A DNA stretch of 64,000 nucleotides from JBQTGK01 sp052400665. Lineage in GTDB: Bacteria; Bacteroidota; Bacteroidia; Bacteroidales; Marinifilaceae. The notes below the pieces were generated by a model. It was not told the origin of the DNA, searched no databases, and saw nothing but the letters and a program-made list of their open reading frames with translations. The stretch lies in NCBI GenBank assembly GCA_052400665.1, contig JBQTGK010000010.1; one strand, 5' to 3'. A program made the position numbers and the translations under genes. Below, piece by piece: positions 10,511-22,695 of the stretch (position 1 is the first letter of the stretch; every line of letters starts with the position of its first letter).

Positions 10511-11263
10511 CTAGTTTAGTTCATAATCCTCCTCGGCTTTTGATCTTCGATATTCTGCCTGACGATTTCTATTGTACTTACTGGCATAAGCTCTACGTTT
10601 CTCTTCATTTTTTCTGAAAACAAACTTTCCGTAAGACCGAACTTCGTCGACCACAGCTTTTGTAAGCGTGTAAGCTTTGTCGCGAATTAACTTGATATCA
10701 TCTTCGAAATACATTCTACCATTAATTTCACCTAGCAATGTTCCCATTCGGTCGGCTATTTCGGCAGCGGTATCCAATTGGGTTAAATCAAAATTAATAG
10801 CCGTTAGCAAGTCGGGGTTTTCTTTTCCTAAAACCGATAAGCTGGCCATATCCTGTACGGTATCGGCATTAGAGTCTCCCTCTTTAATTTCTGCCAATTT
10901 CGCCAGCAAGCTATCTTCAGCTCTAAAGGCAAACTCCATATTGTCAATTAAATCATCGTGAAGGGCATACATAGCCGGGGCCTCTTTTTTCCAGTTCTCG
11001 AGGGCCATCGCTTTGGCTGTTTTTTTGGCTTCCCAATTCGATTGAGCGGTGCGCAAAGCTCCTGTACAAACCAGAAGCCGATCTAATTTTGCAGCATCAA
11101 AATTAAAGTCTTGCAGCAAAGGCAAGTCGAGTGTTGCACGAGTGTGTAAGCCCTCCGCTTCGCTAATAAATACGTTGTATGGGATATCACAATACAACAC
11201 ATTTTCATCGGAAACGGCTGTGATCTCTTCTAAAAGATCTGTTAAATTCTGTTGATCAGACAT
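10511..11263 (-). CDS. Conserved-looking hypothetical protein, 250 aa
   Basis: I do not recognise the family. The protein has no signal peptide or membrane segment. It is acidic and mostly helical in appearance, with a basic, Arg/Lys-rich C-terminus (residues about 218-245, KNEEKRRAYASKYNRNRQA) that could bind nucleic acid. An ATG start gives MSDQQNLTDLLEEI. It stands alone on the minus strand with its own terminator, between the 21-bp box array (about 200 bp downstream) and the endolysin-like gene. No link to either is shown by the sequence. Confidence 0.7.
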   Translation of the reverse strand: MSDQQNLTDLLEEITAVSDENVLYCDIPYNVFISEAEGLHTRATLDLPLLQDFNFDAAKLDRLLVCTGALRTAQSNWEAKKTAKAMALENWKKEAPAMYALHDDLIDNMEFAFRAEDSLLAKLAEIKEGDSNADTVQDMASLSVLGKENPDLLTAINFDLTQLDTAAEIADRMGTLLGEINGRMYFEDDIKLIRDKAYTLTKAVVDEVRSYGKFVFRKNEEKRRAYASKYNRNRQAEYRRSKAEEDYELN

Positions 11264-11765
11264 TGTTTTTAAATTTTAAATGAATATTATCTTCCCACAA
11301 AATCTTTCTCTTAACTATTTTTTTGATACAAGTGCCCCGGCCGAAAGCAAATGTCACTAAAACACCAACCAATTTATAACATAAATTTTTTAATTAAAAA
11401 TATTTTTTAAAAATTTTCTCTTTCCTTTTTAAGTTTTATGTATGCAATAGTTAGCAGCAAACAACAAATACAAGCCTTTGCGGCTATTTAACCAGTCTGC
11501 AAAAACTAATGTAAATTAAAAATCAACAAACAATTTTTTAAATACAATTCAATGTATTTTTATTGCTGATTAAATGACGATTAGTAAACACCAAGGTATT
11601 TTTTACCCATTTTTTAAAATGCATAAAAATCACAAATAAGCACCCTTACAGTACAAAAAACCAGTAAAACAAAGTGTTTATCATTGCATCGAAAAATAAA
11701 TTTTCATATTCTTATGATTATATTTAAATTGCTTTTAATTTTAGTAGTAACACAAAAAACAGCTT
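11264..11765. other. Gene-free divergent intergenic region
   Basis: About 500 bp of very AT-rich sequence separates the minus-strand 250-aa gene from the + strand peptidase gene. It presumably holds both promoters, but I find no full TTG/TAnnTTTG pair that I would defend. Confidence 0.4.
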
Positions 11766-12287
11766 ATGTATAAATTCGGAAAACAATCGAAGGCACGACT
11801 GTTGGAGGTGCATATTTTGCTTCAAAAGCTTGCCCATGCTACCCTCGAACAATCGAAATATGATTTTGGTATACCCAGTACGGGAGGTTTACGCACTGCC
11901 GAAATGCAAAACGAATTGTATAAAAAAGGCTTCTCTAAACTCGACGGTTACCAAAAGAAAAGCTACCACCAAACCGGTTTGGCTTTAGATTTGGTACCCT
12001 ATATCAACGGAAAATACACCTGGCAAAACAAGGAAGCATTTCTTCATATTGCCCATACAGCTTTCCATGTCTGGAGTGAGATTACTAGCAGCAAAGACAT
12101 CTACCTGCATTGGGGTGGTTTTTGGAGGGCCAAAGATTTAAATCAAAATCATTTTCTGGACATCAGCGACAAACTGGGTTGGGACTTGCCGCATTTCGAA
12201 CTAAGAAACAAAGCTCAGGCCAACACCATGAAAATTGCTGATTTGATTACTGATTACAAGTTTTCTGACAAATTAAAAACTACCTAA
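11766..12287 (+). CDS. M15 family metallopeptidase, endolysin-like
   Basis: Likely a zinc L-alanyl-D-glutamate or D-alanyl-D-alanine peptidase of the VanY/phage endolysin M15 type that cuts peptidoglycan stem peptides. The 173-aa protein has the zinc motif SYHQTGLALDL (H68, D75) and the second zinc ligand in LHWGGFW (H115), with the substrate-site STGGLRTAEMQ near 38-48. No signal peptide is seen, as in phage endolysins that need a holin or other export route. Two small membrane or coiled-coil genes follow on the same strand, which resembles a lysis cassette. No other phage genes are in the window, so this is either a remnant or a domesticated cell-wall module. Confidence 0.85.
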   Translation: MYKFGKQSKARLLEVHILLQKLAHATLEQSKYDFGIPSTGGLRTAEMQNELYKKGFSKLDGYQKKSYHQTGLALDLVPYINGKYTWQNKEAFLHIAHTAFHVWSEITSSKDIYLHWGGFWRAKDLNQNHFLDISDKLGWDLPHFELRNKAQANTMKIADLITDYKFSDKLKTT

Positions 12288-12300
12288 TCGCTTTTTATTC

Positions 12301-12672
12301 ATGGAAAAATTTAAAGATGCACTACAAATTGTAATTGCACTATTGGTAGGAATCCTGCTAATTCAATCGTTAAGAGGAAATCCTAAACTGGATGCGGCCA
12401 TTGAGAATATTGGTCTAATTAAGGCTGACCTAAGCCACTTACAAACAGACTTAGAGAATACCCGAAGCTCGATGATCGATTTAAAGAACAGGCTGATCAA
12501 AAGCGATGAAATTTTCGCTGCTCTTAGCAAGGATCGCAATAAATTATGGCTGGCAGAGAAAAACAGAAGAATAGAACTAGAAAAAGGACTAAAAAATCTG
12601 GAAGAAAAACTTGAAAAAAACAGGAAAGAAAGAATCCGTTTACTAGAGAAGGCAAACTCGTTTAAATATTAG
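12301..12672 (+). CDS. Small membrane-anchored coiled-coil protein
   Basis: The 123-aa protein has one N-terminal membrane segment (residues about 8-25, LQIVIALLVGILLIQSL) followed by a long charged coiled coil (heptad-like, residues about 35-120). It begins 13 bp after the stop of the M15 peptidase gene, so it is likely co-transcribed. Topology and size are compatible with a spanin- or Rz-like lysis accessory, or with a structural anchor. I recognise no family, so function remains unassigned. Confidence 0.7.
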   Translation: MEKFKDALQIVIALLVGILLIQSLRGNPKLDAAIENIGLIKADLSHLQTDLENTRSSMIDLKNRLIKSDEIFAALSKDRNKLWLAEKNRRIELEKGLKNLEEKLEKNRKERIRLLEKANSFKY

Positions 12673-12876
12673 CCGTTGCACCTGCGAACCTAGCAGGCAC
12701 ATCAGAAAATCAGAAAGCTTTTCCCTTGTTTTATTTGAAATTTGGAGCTTGGAATTTAGATTTTGTAGCACCCTTTGCAATTGACAATTGATCATTTACA
12801 ACAGTAGACTAACGAGCTTTATACAAAACTATTGGTCGAACATCTTAAAACTTTCACCTTGTTAAAATCCTTACTT

Positions 12877-13425
12877 ATGAAATACACAGTTCTATTTTGC
12901 CTGGTCGTTCTCAGTTTTACAGCCAAAGCACAACTACAAAGTAAAATCACCTTACTTCCCAACAGGTACAGCTCAAGTTACGAAAAACCACTTCTATTTA
13001 CTGCGGGCGATACCTTACTTGTTCAGACAGATACGATTTATGTAATCAACAAAATACGTTACCAATTCTATCAAAATCTGCATAAAAACATTTTTAATGA
13101 TTCGTTTATGGATTGCGAATCTACCATTGAAACACTCAAAAAACAACTGGAAGCAAGCAATTTAGCCTACGACCAATTGTATGCCAATTGCGACCAAACA
13201 GGCAAGGCTGCCCGCGAAAGCATTGCCACATCAATACAATCACTAAGCAGTATTGAAAGCAAGCTAACACATACAGAAAGCAAGCTTACTCAATCGATCT
13301 CTAAACTCGATACTACCCATGAACTGATGAAGCAAATTAAAAAGGACAAGAAAAAAGACAAGCTTCTATTTGGTATTGGCGGTATTACCATAGGAATTTT
13401 GTGTGGGATACTTGTTGGTGGCTGA
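12877..13425 (+). CDS. Exported coiled-coil protein with C-terminal membrane anchor
   Basis: ATG at 12877 gives 182 aa starting with a clear signal peptide (MKYTVLFCLVVLSFTAKAQ). An upstream TTG-initiated extension to 12832 would bury that signal and is rejected. The middle holds two Cys and a helical region with repeated SKLT segments (about residues 110-150). The C-terminus is a Lys-rich stretch then a glycine-rich membrane segment (LLFGIGGITIGILCGILVGG). The protein would sit in the periplasm anchored at its end. It is the third gene after the M15 peptidase, about 200 bp from the second. Family not recognised. Confidence 0.7.
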   Translation: MKYTVLFCLVVLSFTAKAQLQSKITLLPNRYSSSYEKPLLFTAGDTLLVQTDTIYVINKIRYQFYQNLHKNIFNDSFMDCESTIETLKKQLEASNLAYDQLYANCDQTGKAARESIATSIQSLSSIESKLTHTESKLTQSISKLDTTHELMKQIKKDKKKDKLLFGIGGITIGILCGILVGG

Positions 13426-13542
13426 GCAAAGTTAGAAGGTCTACAATCAGACATTATCACACCTTAGGGCACTAAGAATGAACACTACATCAGAATAGAA
13501 CTCATTTTGTTTTACAAGTTATCAGATGTTTCTGTAAAAAAA

Positions 13543-13576
13543 AGAGAGGGCATCCAAAAAATGGATGCCCTCTTTC
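13543..13576. terminator. Bidirectional terminator (icd / 182-aa gene)
   Basis: GAGGGCATCC (13546-13555) pairs perfectly with GGATGCCCTC (13563-13572). A-rich sequence lies to the left and a short T-run to the right, so it can end the minus-strand icd transcript and the + strand accessory genes. Confidence 0.85.
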
Positions 13577-13598
13577 AGTATATTTAATCGAAAGCTAC

Positions 13599-15845
<2,247 letters not shown>

Positions 15846-16069
15846 TTAATTAAATTAAAAAAGTTTACTTTATTTGTTTACGTTAGAATTTAAGCACAAT
15901 TCAAACTCTTGATAAACATAGATATTTTTTTTAGTTCCCAATTTAAAAGTGTCGTTTTTTTTAACGATTTTTTTCTTTATTTACAACTCCCTCTTACTAA
16001 GATATCTATGCGATAACAGAAGCCTTATTTGCTTTGTTTTTTTTATCCTCTAAGTCAATTTTACTTCAT

Positions 16070-17836
16070 TTATTCGAAATCGAGTGAAAATTTCTGCTTA
16101 AGTAGTCCTAAAACCGGATTTTGTTTGCACAAATAGTTAAATCTATCGGTATCGGTGAACACTCTTTTTGTAGTTTTCGCTTTTGATAATTTTGTTTCAA
16201 CTTCTATTTCTGACTTGTTAAAAACTCTTCTCAAAAAATTCTGAAGTTCAATTTTTACACCATTTATATCATCACCTTGTAAGGGATTACTGACTTGCAA
16301 AATTACTTTGTGATCTACAACTTGTGGTTTATTTACAGTAAGAGCTAAACGAACTCGATCGCTTTTCCCTTTTACCTGAATAAAATCCTTTAATTTTTTA
16401 AATACATGAGCCTGATCAAATTCAACAGTCTCAGCTATTACTTCGGCCTCTGTTCCCTTTTTATTCTGGTATTTTGATTGGGTATCTACCTTTGGCTTTT
16501 GGAATCCTTTTTGCAAGGCTTGCTTAATGGAAACCGTGCCCATATGACCATTACTCCTGCCAGAGGATACTACTTGCTTAGCTTGTGTAGTAACAGGCTT
16601 TGCTGCAGTATTCGAACTTTTAACTGCCTGCTTACTGCTATTCTGAGCTACTCTGCTTTGAGCGGGAGCAGCTTCTCTTCCCTCTACAATTATCTTAAGT
16701 AGTTTCTTCGAAGTTTTTTTTAGACTAGCTCCTTTTTTTTTTGATTCAATTATCTGGGACAATTGAATTAAACTAAGCTCTATTAACAAGCGCGGGTTTT
16801 GGCTACTTTTATAACCAATATCACATTGATTTAATATTTTGAGGGCTTCGTATAAAAAATCGACCGAACATCGTTTTGCCTGATCTACATATTTTTGTTT
16901 TACACTATCGCTAACTTCCATTAGCTGTATGGTTGCCTGATCTTTTCCAACTAACACATCTCTGATGTGTGCACTTAAGCCTCCAACAAAATGATGTCCA
17001 TCGAATCCTTTTTCGAAAATCTCGTTTAGCATTACCAAAACATCAGTAACTTTTCCTTCTAAGGAGGCATCTACTATTTTAAAATAGTAGTCGTAATCCA
17101 ATACATTTAAATTCTGAATAACATTGGCAAAAGAAATATCTTTTCCCGAGAAGCTAACAATCTGATCGAAGATAGACAACGCATCTCTCATTGCTCCGTC
17201 GGCCTTTTGTGCAATCACATTTAAAGCCTCTTCATCGATAGTTACAGACTCTTTCTGAGCAATATTCTGCAAATGTTTTACTGCATCATCAACTTTTATT
17301 CTGTTGAAATCGAAAATTTGACAACGCGATAAAATCGTCGGTAAAATTTTATGTTTTTCGGTAGTTGCCAATACAAATATTGCATGAGCTGGCGGCTCTT
17401 CCAGTGTTTTTAGGAATGCATTAAATGCCGATGCCGATAACATGTGCACCTCATCGATAATATAGATACTATAAGAACCAATTTGAGGTGGTATTCTTAC
17501 CTGATCGATTAGAGTACGAATATCGTCGACCGAGTTATTCGAAGCCGCATCGAGTTCATGAATGTTATAAGAACGATTTTCGTTAAATGCCTTACAGGAT
17601 TCACACTCATTACAAGCCTCAAAATCGGCAGATATATTCGAGCAGTTTATTGTTTTTGCAAAAATACGTGCACAGGAAGTTTTTCCAACACCACGAGGAC
17701 CACAGAATAAGTAGGCGTGAGCTAAATGATTGTTCTTAATGGCATTTTTAAGCGTAGTGGTTATAGACTCCTGTCCTACTACTGTTGAAAAAGCAGAAGG
17801 ACGGTATTTACGAGCTGAAACAATAAAATTCTCCAT
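16070..17836 (-). CDS. dnaX: DNA polymerase III subunit gamma/tau
   Basis: This is the clamp-loader ATPase of the replicative polymerase. The 588-aa protein has an AAA+ domain with Walker A GPRGVGKT (about residues 46-53), a four-Cys zinc module (INCSN...CNECESC), Walker B IYIIDEVHML, and the sensor region TTEKHKILPTILSRCQIF. A basic, low-complexity linker (about 380-450) precedes a C-terminal tau-like domain. The last ~140 residues probably contact the polymerase or helicase, by analogy with tau. I see no frameshift-type slippery site that would clearly make a separate gamma. The gene is isolated on the minus strand. Confidence 0.96.
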   Translation of the reverse strand: MENFIVSARKYRPSAFSTVVGQESITTTLKNAIKNNHLAHAYLFCGPRGVGKTSCARIFAKTINCSNISADFEACNECESCKAFNENRSYNIHELDAASNNSVDDIRTLIDQVRIPPQIGSYSIYIIDEVHMLSASAFNAFLKTLEEPPAHAIFVLATTEKHKILPTILSRCQIFDFNRIKVDDAVKHLQNIAQKESVTIDEEALNVIAQKADGAMRDALSIFDQIVSFSGKDISFANVIQNLNVLDYDYYFKIVDASLEGKVTDVLVMLNEIFEKGFDGHHFVGGLSAHIRDVLVGKDQATIQLMEVSDSVKQKYVDQAKRCSVDFLYEALKILNQCDIGYKSSQNPRLLIELSLIQLSQIIESKKKGASLKKTSKKLLKIIVEGREAAPAQSRVAQNSSKQAVKSSNTAAKPVTTQAKQVVSSGRSNGHMGTVSIKQALQKGFQKPKVDTQSKYQNKKGTEAEVIAETVEFDQAHVFKKLKDFIQVKGKSDRVRLALTVNKPQVVDHKVILQVSNPLQGDDINGVKIELQNFLRRVFNKSEIEVETKLSKAKTTKRVFTDTDRFNYLCKQNPVLGLLKQKFSLDFE

Positions 17837-17882
17837 ATACTATTTAAAATCGTCGGACGATTAATTTTCTTTTTTTGAAGTT

Positions 17883-17890
17883 CAAATATA
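17883..17890 (-). promoter_or_regulatory. Possible dnaX -7 element
   Basis: On the minus strand this reads TATATTTG, matching TAnnTTTG, about 50 bp before the dnaX ATG. A small palindrome AATCGT-CGG-ACGATT (17848-17862) lies between it and the start. No -33 box at ideal spacing is evident. Confidence 0.45.
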
Positions 17891-18048
17891 CAGAATCAAT
17901 ACAAATAAAACATCACGAAAGCAGGAACATTTTTCAAGCAATTTTAGATCGCTTTTGTTAGTGCCGATGCTCCAATATTTTAGCTTTTAAAATAGCGATC
18001 TGGATTTTACGTTTATCACAATTTACACCTGCAAACAAAAGCTGAATA

Positions 18049-18082
18049 ATTTGGAATTCGAACATCAGCCCGAATTCCAAAT
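18049..18082 (-). terminator. Hairpin just after relA
   Basis: ATTTGGAATTCG (18049-18060) pairs perfectly over 12 bp with CGAATTCCAAAT (18071-18082), 11 bp past the relA stop. The T-run after it on the minus strand is weak, so it may be a terminator or a 3' stabilising stem. Confidence 0.55.
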
Positions 18083-18093
18083 CAAGAACACCT

Positions 18094-20289
18094 TTAGCTT
18101 ACAGTATCGAAACGAGAGACTCTGTGAACTCCTTTAATTCTTTTTAATTTTACGATTAGCGTATTTAAATGGTCAATATTAGAAACCACAACGGTAAGAT
18201 TCCCCTCAAAAACACCCCCATTTGATTCCACAGATATTGATCTCATCTGAACCCGAAGATCTTTGGTGATAACCTCCGAGATACTACTCATCATCCCTAA
18301 TTCATCGTCGCCCATAATATGAAGAACAGCCTGATAGGATGCCGCACCTTTTTCGGACCAGTTGGCTTTTACTACTCTGTAAGGATATCTGCTCTGCATT
18401 TCTTTTGCATTCGAACATCCTACGCGATGAATACTAATTCCTTTTCCTATGGTTACAAAACCAAAAATATCATCCCCAAAAATCGGATTACAACATTTTG
18501 CCAGTGAATAATCCACATTTGCAATGTTCTGATCTACAATCAAGACATCCTCTCCTTGTCCTTCTACTTTTCGTTTCGAGTAGTCGGGCATATCTTCAGG
18601 ACTAACTTTTTCGCTTTCAACCTCTTCGCGGGTTAATACTTCCTTAATTTCCGATAAATCATGAAGTTCTGTCGCAATGCCATAATACAAATCAACAGCT
18701 AATTTGTATTTATAGGTATTCATAAGTTTACGGATATTCTCATCGCAGAAATCAATTTTCCAGTTTTTCATTCTGCGTTTTAACGTCTCCTTACCCAGAT
18801 CTGCTTCTTTCAGCATTTCTTCTTTCATCGACTGGCGAATTTTATTCTTCGCTTTGGTTGTAACCACAAAGTTCAGCCAGTCGGATTTGGCTTTTTGCGT
18901 GTTCGAAGTCGTTATGGCCACCTGATCGCCATTACGCAAAACCTGACGAATCGAAACATTTCTTTGGTTTACTGTTCCACCAATACACTTTCCTCCCAAA
19001 TCGGAGTGTATCGAATAGGCAAAATCGAGCAAAGTCGCTCCCGCAGGTAATTGCTTTAAATCTCCTTTGGGTGTGAATACATATATCTCTTTATTGTATA
19101 AATCAGCCTTAAACTTATCAATTAAGTCAATTGAGTTGCCTTCCTGACTTTCTAATACTTCACGAATATCCTGAAGCCAGTTGTCCAATCCACCTTCTGC
19201 TTTTCCACCTTTGTATTTCCAGTGAGCTGCAAAACCCTGTTCGGCAATTTTATTCATTCTTTTGGTTCGAATTTGCACTTCGACCCATCGATTTTTAGGA
19301 CCTAAAACTGTAGTGTGTAAAGACTCATAACCATTCGATTTTGGAATGGTAATCCAATCTCTTAGCCTTTCCGGATTTGGGCGATACAAATCGCTAACCG
19401 CAGAATACACTTTCCAGCATTCGGATTTTTCCTTTTTATGCGATGTTTTTAAAATAATACGCACAGCAAAAATATCGTAAACCTCGTCGAATTCGACCTG
19501 CTTTTTCTTCATTTTATGAAGAATAGAAGCTACTGTTTTAGTACGAGCCTTCACCTTATATTTTAAGCCCAATTTATTGAGTTCATGTTTTATTGGATCA
19601 ATAAAATCCTGAATAAATTGTTGTCGCTGCTCTTCCGAATCTTTCAGTTTCTGAACAATTTCGAAATAAGTATCAGGCTGAAGGTAACGCAACGCTAAAT
19701 CTTCCATATCAGATTTAACATTATACATTCCCAACCGATGAGCCAATGGAATATACAAAAACTCAATTTCCTTAGCCAGTAATTGTTGCTCCTCAACGCT
19801 TTTATGTTCCATATTTCTTATGTGGAACAAACGATCGGCTAATATGATAAGAACGACACGCACATCGTCGGCAAAACTTAGTAATAGTTTTCTAAAATTA
19901 TCGGTATGCTGCGTAAGGTTCTGACTATAGATATTCGTTACTTTTACCAAGCCCTGGATAATTTGAGCCACTTTAGAGCCAAAAAGCTCAGTAATCTCAT
20001 CTATATTAATACGCTCTTTTTGAACAATATCGTACAATAAGGCACAAATGAGCGAAGTTCTTCCCAGTCCTAATTCTTCTACAGTAATCTGAGCTACCGA
20101 AAGAGACCTGTATATGGCCGGATCGCCATTGCTACGCCTCTCTCCTTCATGATCTTCCAGGCTTAAATCGAAGGCTTTTCTAATCAATTTAATATCTGCT
20201 CTTGAAATTATATTTCCACAGGTTTTTAGTAAATGTTTATACCTGTATAATATCTGTCTTCTTTCCTCTTCTCTATTATTTTCTATCAT
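18094..20289 (-). CDS. relA: RelA/SpoT homologue, probably synthetase-only
   Basis: Long RSH protein (731 aa) that makes (p)ppGpp in the stringent response. The synthetase domain is intact: YDIFAVRI with the metal Asp, NGYESLHTTV, and VEVQIRT with the catalytic Glu. TGS (IYVFTPKGDLKQLPAGAT), the CC/zinc-type region (AKCCNPIFGDDI) and a C-terminal ACT domain follow. The N-terminal HD hydrolase domain is degenerate. The family motif GxPYIxHP reads GDPAIYRS (R61 in place of His), LLHDxxED reads LLYDIVQK (Y86, Q90, K91), and only the distal Asp in ADRL remains. I therefore infer no ppGpp hydrolase activity, which implies a second bifunctional RSH elsewhere. Confidence 0.93.
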   Translation of the reverse strand: MIENNREEERRQILYRYKHLLKTCGNIISRADIKLIRKAFDLSLEDHEGERRSNGDPAIYRSLSVAQITVEELGLGRTSLICALLYDIVQKERINIDEITELFGSKVAQIIQGLVKVTNIYSQNLTQHTDNFRKLLLSFADDVRVVLIILADRLFHIRNMEHKSVEEQQLLAKEIEFLYIPLAHRLGMYNVKSDMEDLALRYLQPDTYFEIVQKLKDSEEQRQQFIQDFIDPIKHELNKLGLKYKVKARTKTVASILHKMKKKQVEFDEVYDIFAVRIILKTSHKKEKSECWKVYSAVSDLYRPNPERLRDWITIPKSNGYESLHTTVLGPKNRWVEVQIRTKRMNKIAEQGFAAHWKYKGGKAEGGLDNWLQDIREVLESQEGNSIDLIDKFKADLYNKEIYVFTPKGDLKQLPAGATLLDFAYSIHSDLGGKCIGGTVNQRNVSIRQVLRNGDQVAITTSNTQKAKSDWLNFVVTTKAKNKIRQSMKEEMLKEADLGKETLKRRMKNWKIDFCDENIRKLMNTYKYKLAVDLYYGIATELHDLSEIKEVLTREEVESEKVSPEDMPDYSKRKVEGQGEDVLIVDQNIANVDYSLAKCCNPIFGDDIFGFVTIGKGISIHRVGCSNAKEMQSRYPYRVVKANWSEKGAASYQAVLHIMGDDELGMMSSISEVITKDLRVQMRSISVESNGGVFEGNLTVVVSNIDHLNTLIVKLKRIKGVHRVSRFDTVS

Positions 20290-20677
20290 AATTCTCTTAC
20301 TTAAACAAGAAATATAAACACAATTGCATTTTATTAATATGCATTCCTTAAAAGGCCTGTTTTATTTTTAAATAAACTTAAAGCACTTGTTTTTGTTTAG
20401 GACTTTAAAAGTATAAAAGCTATTAAGACTTGCCAAGCAGATTAAGACTTTTTAACCTTAAAAACTCAATAATAAATGAATAGAAAAACTCGAATCAATC
20501 TGGTTTCACTCAGAATCAATACATTGCTAATTTTATTGCCCTAAGAATATAAAAAGCTGCATGGATTTATTAAATTTGTTAGCTCAGAAAACAAATAATA
20601 CCGATTCATTTTTGACTATTTCATTATCTATCGGCATTAGGCTATGAATAATCGATATTAAAGTAGTACAGCGAAAA
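20290..20677. other. Divergent intergenic region between relA and hemD
   Basis: About 390 bp, AT-rich, no gene. TAAATTTG at 20571-20578 (+ strand) fits TAnnTTTG and would start the hemD-hemL transcript near 20584, but no well-spaced TTG box accompanies it. Confidence 0.4.
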
Positions 20678-21382
20678 ATGACATCTGTTACACCCAAAAA
20701 AATACTTTTTACACGTTCTCTATCAGAATCTCATTACAAATTCGGTAAAGATTTAGGTTTATCTTTAAGTGATCATCCTTTTATCACAATTAAAATAAAT
20801 GAACTTAAATCGTGCGATATTGAGACAATCAATGCATTTCCTGATTCGGCATGGATATTTACCAGTAGAAACGCTGTTAAAAGTGTTGCTCCTATTTTAT
20901 CGAAACTATCAGTAAACGAAAAAAGAAGAATATATGCAGTAGGCCAAAAAACGGCTGCCGAACTTGCAAAATTAGGCTTGTACGCAAGTGTACCATCAAA
21001 TCACAATGCTAGTTCTCTGGTCGACTTAATGTCTCAAAATAAAGAGGAGTCTTACATCTATTTTTGTGGAAATATTCGCAAAAATACAATTGTTAATTTT
21101 TTCCACGATCAGGAAATCGATTATCAGGAAATCGAGTGTTATCAAACAAAACTGGTTCAACCAGATGTTACTATTGATCTGTTCGATGCCATTTGCTTTT
21201 GCAGTCCGAGTGCTGTAAATAGTTTTTTTAAAAAATACAAGCTCAGCAATTCTGTTCCGTGCATAGCCATTGGGAGCTCATCGGCCGTTAAGCTTTTAAA
21301 TTATACCGAGCATGTGGTAATGTCGGATACGGCAACTATTAAATCCATGCTCGAAATTTGTAACGAATATTTAAATTATTAA
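20678..21382 (+). CDS. hemD: Uroporphyrinogen-III synthase
   Basis: Cyclises hydroxymethylbilane, with inversion of ring D, to uroporphyrinogen III. The family is poorly conserved. The 234-aa protein shows the usual two-lobed pattern with [11 protein letters not shown] (about 59-69), [11 protein letters not shown] (about 91-101), and a late [12 protein letters not shown] (about 174-185) followed by [12 protein letters not shown]. It is ten base pairs upstream of hemL and on the same strand. The other early heme genes lie about 10 kb away on the minus strand, which supports the assignment. Confidence 0.9.
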   Translation: MTSVTPKKILFTRSLSESHYKFGKDLGLSLSDHPFITIKINELKSCDIETINAFPDSAWIFTSRNAVKSVAPILSKLSVNEKRRIYAVGQKTAAELAKLGLYASVPSNHNASSLVDLMSQNKEESYIYFCGNIRKNTIVNFFHDQEIDYQEIECYQTKLVQPDVTIDLFDAICFCSPSAVNSFFKKYKLSNSVPCIAIGSSSAVKLLNYTEHVVMSDTATIKSMLEICNEYLNY

Positions 21383-21392
21383 ATCACACAAT

Positions 21393-22685
21393 ATGTATCA
21401 ATACAAAAGAAGCTCGGAGCTATTTACCGAAGCTAACAAATACATTCCCGGAGGTGTAAACTCTCCGGTTAGAGCATTTAATTCTGTTGGTGGAACTCCT
21501 GTTTTTATCGAAAAAGCTAAAGGCAGCATCCTCACCGATGTAGATGGAAACGAATACATCGATTTTATTTCTTCGTGGGGTCCAATGATTTTAGGACATG
21601 CTCAGGAACAAGTAATTAAAGCCATAAAGGCTAAGGTCGAAAATTCTACCTCTTTTGGCGCTCCTACCGAATTGGAAGTTAAAATTGCCAGGCTTATTGT
21701 TGATATGGTTCCAAATATCGATAAGGTAAGAATGGTAAATTCAGGTACCGAAGCGTGTATGAGTGCCATTCGTGTAGCCAGAGGTTATACCGGAAAAAAC
21801 AAATTTATTAAGTTTGAAGGATGTTATCACGGTCATGCCGATTCTTTCCTAATAAAAGCAGGAAGTGGCGCGAGTACTTTTGGCATGCCAAATTCTCCAG
21901 GAGTAACTCCAGGAACAGCAAACGATACGCTTACAGCAAAGTACAACGATATTGAAGATGTAAAACAAGTTGTTGCAGATAATAAAGGTGAAGTTGCAGC
22001 TATTATTGTAGAAGCAATTGCGGGTAATATGGGTTGCGTGCGTCCTAAGAAGGGATTTTTAGAAGATTTACGAGAACTATGCGACAAAGAAGGCATTCTT
22101 TTAATTTTTGACGAGGTAATGTCTGGTTTCCGTTTGGCTAAAGGTGGTGCTCAGGAATATTTTGGTGTAAAAGCCGATTTACTAACTTTCGGAAAAGTAA
22201 TTGGTGGTGGCATGCCAGTTGGTGCTTATGCCGGATCGAGCAAAATTATGGACGTAGTATCGCCTGCTGGTCCTGTTTATCAGGCAGGAACCTTATCGGG
22301 TAATCCTATTGCCATGATTGCTGGTTATACCCTATTAAATCAGTTAAATAATAATCCTGAGGTTTACACTGAGCTTGCCGATAAAACAGAATATCTGCAC
22401 AAAGGTTTAGATAAAGTATTTACAGAATCGGGATTTAATTACAGAATTAACCGCTGTGGTTCTATGATTAGCATTTTCTTTACGGATATTGATGTAGTCG
22501 ATTTTGAGACTGCAGCAACTGGTAACAACGAAAAATTTCCAAAATTCTTCCACGAAATGTTAAAACGAGGTATTTATTTGCCACCTTCATCATTCGAGAG
22601 TTATTTCCTATCGAATTCCCTGACTTACGAAATGCTGGATAAAACAATTCAGGCTGCTAAAGAGTCTTTAGAAGCTATGAAATAA
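21393..22685 (+). CDS. hemL: Glutamate-1-semialdehyde 2,1-aminomutase
   Basis: PLP enzyme of the C5 pathway that turns glutamate-1-semialdehyde into 5-aminolevulinate. The 430-aa protein is full length. The PLP lysine is K268 in [18 protein letters not shown]. The entry motif [13 protein letters not shown] near residues 17-29 and GCYHGHADS near 144-152 are typical. It follows hemD by 10 bp and is followed by a strong hairpin at 22696-22729. Confidence 0.98.
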   Translation: MYQYKRSSELFTEANKYIPGGVNSPVRAFNSVGGTPVFIEKAKGSILTDVDGNEYIDFISSWGPMILGHAQEQVIKAIKAKVENSTSFGAPTELEVKIARLIVDMVPNIDKVRMVNSGTEACMSAIRVARGYTGKNKFIKFEGCYHGHADSFLIKAGSGASTFGMPNSPGVTPGTANDTLTAKYNDIEDVKQVVADNKGEVAAIIVEAIAGNMGCVRPKKGFLEDLRELCDKEGILLIFDEVMSGFRLAKGGAQEYFGVKADLLTFGKVIGGGMPVGAYAGSSKIMDVVSPAGPVYQAGTLSGNPIAMIAGYTLLNQLNNNPEVYTELADKTEYLHKGLDKVFTESGFNYRINRCGSMISIFFTDIDVVDFETAATGNNEKFPKFFHEMLKRGIYLPPSSFESYFLSNSLTYEMLDKTIQAAKESLEAMK

Positions 22686-22695
22686 AAAATTTATT

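Noticed and set aside
12832..12876. TTG start for the exported coiled-coil protein
   Set aside because: It would place 15 residues before an otherwise standard signal peptide; ATG 12877 is the better start.
9524..13425. Calling the accessory region a prophage
   Set aside because: Only an endolysin-like peptidase and two small membrane proteins are present. No integrase, portal, capsid, tail or attachment repeats were seen.
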